NCBI GenBank assembly: GCA_003232015.1
Contig: QIKU01000142.1
Coordinates: 1-8,602 of the forward strand
From: Gammaproteobacteria bacterium
GTDB lineage: Bacteria > Pseudomonadota > Gammaproteobacteria > UBA6429
Length of the DNA: 8,602 nt
Direction of reading: 5' to 3'
Positions 6,583 through 8,602 of this stretch are shown here, one piece after another. Below the pieces are notes generated by a model that was given only the letters and a program-made list of their open reading frames with translations, was not told the DNA's origin and made no database searches. How positions within the stretch are numbered: the first letter of the stretch is position 1; every line of letters begins with the position of its first letter. The position numbers and the translations under genes are program-made.

Positions 6583-6638
6583 ATCCTTCTATATCGGCCA
6601 AAATAAAGGAGACTCAAGTCAAATTTTTGCCGACGATT

Positions 6639-6667
6639 TTTATAAGTTATTGATATTAGGTTAATAA
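6639..6667 (-). promoter_or_regulatory. Weak candidate promoter for cyaA
   Basis: On the minus strand TATAAA (bases 6639-6644) lies 17 nt downstream of TTATTA (bases 6662-6667). The -10 is good (5/6) and the -35 poor (3/6), as in activator-dependent promoters. Transcription would begin around 6632, giving a leader of about 50 nt. In such AT-rich DNA the match is only suggestive. Confidence 0.25.
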
Positions 6668-6710
6668 ATATTTCACTTATTTTTAATATTCACTTTAGGA
6701 AATATTTCAT
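6666..6710. repeat. Three spaced copies of an AATATT(T)CA motif
   Basis: AAATATTTCACTT begins at 6666, AATATTCACTTT at 6685 and AAATATTTCAT at 6700. The AATATT cores start at 6667, 6685 and 6701, that is 18 and 16 bp apart. They run just upstream of the candidate cyaA -35, in direct orientation, as activator or iteron-like sites do. Background AT richness makes chance a real possibility. Confidence 0.4.
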
Positions 6711-6767
6711 TGGCCGATAAATTGGTTTAGAGGCAAAAATACGACTATTCACATAAAAAAAGGAATA

Positions 6768-7625
6768 ATGGGGATTATGTTAGAGCAACTCGACAAACAA
6801 ACATTACAGCATATTATCGAAACCTCACCCATCGGCTTATTTATAACCGACAAACAAGGAAAAGTGAACTGGCTTAATCCAACCCTGGCGCACCTGCTCG
6901 AAACACAGCCAGCAGATTTTATTGGCCAGAGTGAACAGTCAGTTGCAGAAGAACTCAAAGCGCTGTTTTCAGAACAAGGTGTTGTGCGCATTAATTCTGA
7001 AACCGAACCCGGTAAACATTTTATCTGCACGAAACAACCACTGGATTCAGATGCAGCCGCACATATACACTTTGTACATGATGCCAGCAGTATGCATGCC
7101 CTGTTTCAGGAACGTGATGAATTAAAAAATATCATAAAAGAAATGAAGGCCATTGATCCTGTGACCGGCATGCCAAATTACCGTGCTATATTAGGCGCAC
7201 TCGAACCCCAGGTTTCCCGCAGCCGCCGTTATGGCAATGTGCTATCAGCTATCATTGTTCAGCTCACTAACTTAAATGAGTTACAGAAAAAAATAGGCGA
7301 CGAGCAACTCAATGAACTTATTGTCGCCTGTTCGCATATGCTCAATGATCAGGTTCGCTGGGCAGATATGATTGGCCATATCAACGATCATGAATTCTTA
7401 CTTATCCTGCCAGAAACATCCAAACAGGATACGCACAAACTTAAAGATATTTTAAGCGAACGCTTCAGTGGCATTCAAGTCGGCGATATGGCCGAAAATA
7501 ATCTGACGCTAAACATCGACTTTGGACTTGCCCAGTGGGACAAAGGAATGGACGTGCCTTTGTTTATTCAAACCGCACGGGATATGTTAGAAGAAACACA
7601 GCCAGCGGCAAAAGCAACCGCCTGA
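6768..7625 (+). CDS. PAS domain protein with degenerate GGDEF domain
   Basis: 285 residues, cytoplasmic, with no membrane segment or signal peptide. Residues about 12-115 form a PAS-type sensor (IIETSPIGLFITDKQGKVNWLNPTLAHLL is the usual PAS opening). A short linker (ERDELKNIIKEMKAID, 115-130) leads to a GGDEF fold: D130-PVTGMPNYRA (DxLTGLxNRR-like), then I205-N-D-H-E-F210 where active diguanylate cyclases have GGDEF. The Gly-Gly-Asp part is replaced (NDHEF), so c-di-GMP synthesis is unlikely; such domains often serve as GTP/c-di-GMP sensors or binding partners. No upstream RxxD inhibitory-site motif is obvious. Two starts are possible: the ATG at 6768 (AGGA only 3 nt away) or the ATG at 6777 (12 nt), the latter giving MLEQLDKQ. 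It is divergent from cyaA across 185 bp, suggesting shared control. Confidence 0.82.
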   Translation: MGIMLEQLDKQTLQHIIETSPIGLFITDKQGKVNWLNPTLAHLLETQPADFIGQSEQSVAEELKALFSEQGVVRINSETEPGKHFICTKQPLDSDAAAHIHFVHDASSMHALFQERDELKNIIKEMKAIDPVTGMPNYRAILGALEPQVSRSRRYGNVLSAIIVQLTNLNELQKKIGDEQLNELIVACSHMLNDQVRWADMIGHINDHEFLLILPETSKQDTHKLKDILSERFSGIQVGDMAENNLTLNIDFGLAQWDKGMDVPLFIQTARDMLEETQPAAKATA

Positions 7626-7661
7626 ATTTACAACAACCGTTGTCGCAATGCCTTTACGGAC

Positions 7662-7676
7662 TGACAAAAGAGGTCA
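7662..7676. repeat. Short inverted repeat at the 3' end of the RAYT gene
   Basis: TGAC (7662-7665) and GTCA (7673-7676) flank a 7-nt loop; the second arm contains the transposase stop codon. A second small hairpin, ACAAC-AACC-GTTGT, is at 7630-7643. RAYT genes usually lie next to the short palindromes they process, so these are candidates for a cognate site, but they are too short to be convincing alone. Neither has a T tract, so neither is a good terminator. Confidence 0.3.
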
Positions 7677-8602
7677 AGTTACCTGCTTAAGAATACTTTC
7701 AATCAAACCATCCATTTTTCGTGAAAACCGACTATCTTCTTGTTTCATTCTTCGGATCTGATGGGTAATGTAACTGACTGAACCAGCATGACTTAAATGA
7801 AAGTAACCTGCTATTTCTCTAAGTTTTAGCCCTGACAATTCCTGACACAAATACATCGCCTGTTTTCTAGCTTCGTTTTCTTTTTGGGGTCCCTTTGTGA
7901 TTTGCCGAATAGCATCAACGGTAGTTCGATATCGTTTTGCAACGGTCTTCGTGATATCACTCAGGGGGATGTCGGGTTGAATGATCCGACTTTTCTCTTC
8001 AGACTTTAGCTCCGGAAGCAGCTCGTCATATACCCAGCCTTTAAAAACTTTGTCACCGATAATCGCGGCAACATTACCTTTGCTATAAAATTTTGCCGTC
8101 TCTTCATCAACGCCTTGCATGACATAATTTTCATAGCCTTTATAACGTTGCTTATTCCCCAACAAACCATATATTGTTTCGCATTCAAGCCAACTCGGTG
8201 CTTTTACTTTACCGAGGTAAGCAGGATAACTTGACCAGGGGTAGTCTTTCAACTTTGTAACGAGAGGTCGCTTCATCTCAACAGGGTTACGGTGTATGTA
8301 GCGTGATAAATTTAGGAGATAGCTATCTTTATCCACTAAAATAGCTTTGTATCGCCCACGAAATAATGGGCCGTCTACTTTTTTTAGTCGATTATAACGC
8401 TGAGTATATACACCGTTAATATGGCGCATTATGCGGTTTAAGTTTGCTTTTGGGGTTTCAATTAAAAGATGATAGTGATTACCCATCAAGCAATAGGCAT
8501 GAATGATACATTGAAAACGTTGTTGAGCCTCCTCAACCGTATTCAGGAAGGTTTGATAAAAGACGGCTTCATGAAAAATCGTTTGCCGTGCTCGACCACG
8601 AT
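7674..8602 (-). CDS. REP-associated tyrosine transposase (RAYT, Y1/HUH family) with DnaA-like C-terminus, 5' end cut off
   Basis: 308 residues are visible; the frame stays open to the right edge and the first ~15-25 residues (the usual RIExxGAxYHVxSRGNARQ opening) are off the window. The visible part begins RGRARQTIFHEAVFY. The Y1_Tnp landmarks are AYCLMGNHYHLLIETP with the HUH pair His42/His44 (numbered from the first visible residue), GPLFRGRYKAILVDKDSYLLNLSRYIHRNPVEM with the probable catalytic Tyr101, and YPWSSYPAYLG. Residues about 208-287 form an extra helix-turn-helix resembling the DnaA C-terminal domain (ARKQAMYLCQELSGLKLREIAGYFHLS...SYITHQIRRM). The family nicks and joins single-stranded DNA at REP-like hairpins. 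A TTG-ATG pair at 8484-8489 could be mistaken for the start but lies inside the catalytic motif. It is convergent with the PAS-GGDEF gene. Confidence 0.9.
   Translation of the reverse strand, partial: RGRARQTIFHEAVFYQTFLNTVEEAQQRFQCIIHAYCLMGNHYHLLIETPKANLNRIMRHINGVYTQRYNRLKKVDGPLFRGRYKAILVDKDSYLLNLSRYIHRNPVEMKRPLVTKLKDYPWSSYPAYLGKVKAPSWLECETIYGLLGNKQRYKGYENYVMQGVDEETAKFYSKGNVAAIIGDKVFKGWVYDELLPELKSEEKSRIIQPDIPLSDITKTVAKRYRTTVDAIRQITKGPQKENEARKQAMYLCQELSGLKLREIAGYFHLSHAGSVSYITHQIRRMKQEDSRFSRKMDGLIESILKQVT

Larger units (their letters stand above)
6592..6719. repeat. 10-bp inverted repeat pair framing the cyaA/PAS divergent promoter region
   Basis: TATCGGCCAA at 6592-6601 and its exact reverse complement TTGGCCGATA at 6710-6719 lie 108 bp apart, one beside each divergent gene. 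These are the only GC-rich blocks in a very AT-rich gap. Paired operator sites for one regulator, looping between the two genes, would fit; a leftover repeat is the alternative. The left copy lies within the cyaA leader, about 10 nt from its start codon, so it could act on RNA or DNA. Confidence 0.5.

Noticed and set aside
6741..6757. CRP-type site upstream of the PAS-GGDEF gene
   Set aside because: Only a TTCACA/TGTGAA half-site is present, without the second half at the proper spacing.
7630..7643. Terminator after the PAS-GGDEF gene
   Set aside because: The 5-bp ACAAC/GTTGT stem is short and no T tract follows.
1..8602. CRISPR array, tRNA, rRNA or riboswitch
   Set aside because: No regularly spaced repeats, cloverleaf, rRNA-like stretch or recognisable aptamer was seen on either strand.

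Overview
The window looks like chromosomal DNA of a moderately AT-rich gammaproteobacterial sulfur oxidiser. Three things suggest this: the 3' end of a soxZ gene (Sox thiosulfate-oxidation complex), a class I (enterobacterial/pseudomonad-type) adenylate cyclase, and a YehS/DUF1456 protein. The genus cannot be told from this sequence alone.

Layout, left to right: (i) the end of soxZ with a strong intrinsic terminator; (ii) on the minus strand, a 392-residue secreted protein with one CxxCH haem motif followed by a predicted outer-membrane beta-barrel, which resembles the Cyc2 fused cytochrome-porins, with a good SD, a sigma70-like promoter and a possible Fur-like palindrome upstream; (iii) a scrapyard at about 1786-2124, where a frameshifted 5' piece of a carboxylesterase gene is joined to an internally deleted soxZ copy that still carries the soxZ terminator region; (iv) yehS on the minus strand; (v) the intact carboxylesterase on the plus strand; (vi) a 160-bp imperfect palindrome with 19-bp terminal inverted repeats (MITE-like) wedged between convergent genes; (vii) cyaA on the minus strand; (viii) a divergent, AT-rich, repeat-bearing promoter region; (ix) a PAS protein with a degenerate GGDEF domain; (x) a RAYT-type (Y1/HUH) transposase with a DnaA-like C-terminal helix-turn-helix, cut by the right edge.

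The order soxZ - cyc2-like - esterase' - soxZ' - yehS - esterase is what a tandem duplication of a soxZ...esterase block would leave if one esterase and one soxZ then decayed and fused. This reconstruction is the clearest non-obvious signal in the window. The Cyc2-like protein next to a sox locus suggests electron input from an extracellular donor as well as from thiosulfate, but this is inference. The cyaA / PAS-GGDEF pair puts a cAMP-making enzyme back to back with a probably non-catalytic c-di-GMP-type protein. Their shared intergenic region holds a 10-bp inverted repeat and three spaced AT-rich motif copies that could be a common control region. I saw no CRISPR array, tRNA, rRNA or prophage, and no clear multi-gene defence or other novel system.
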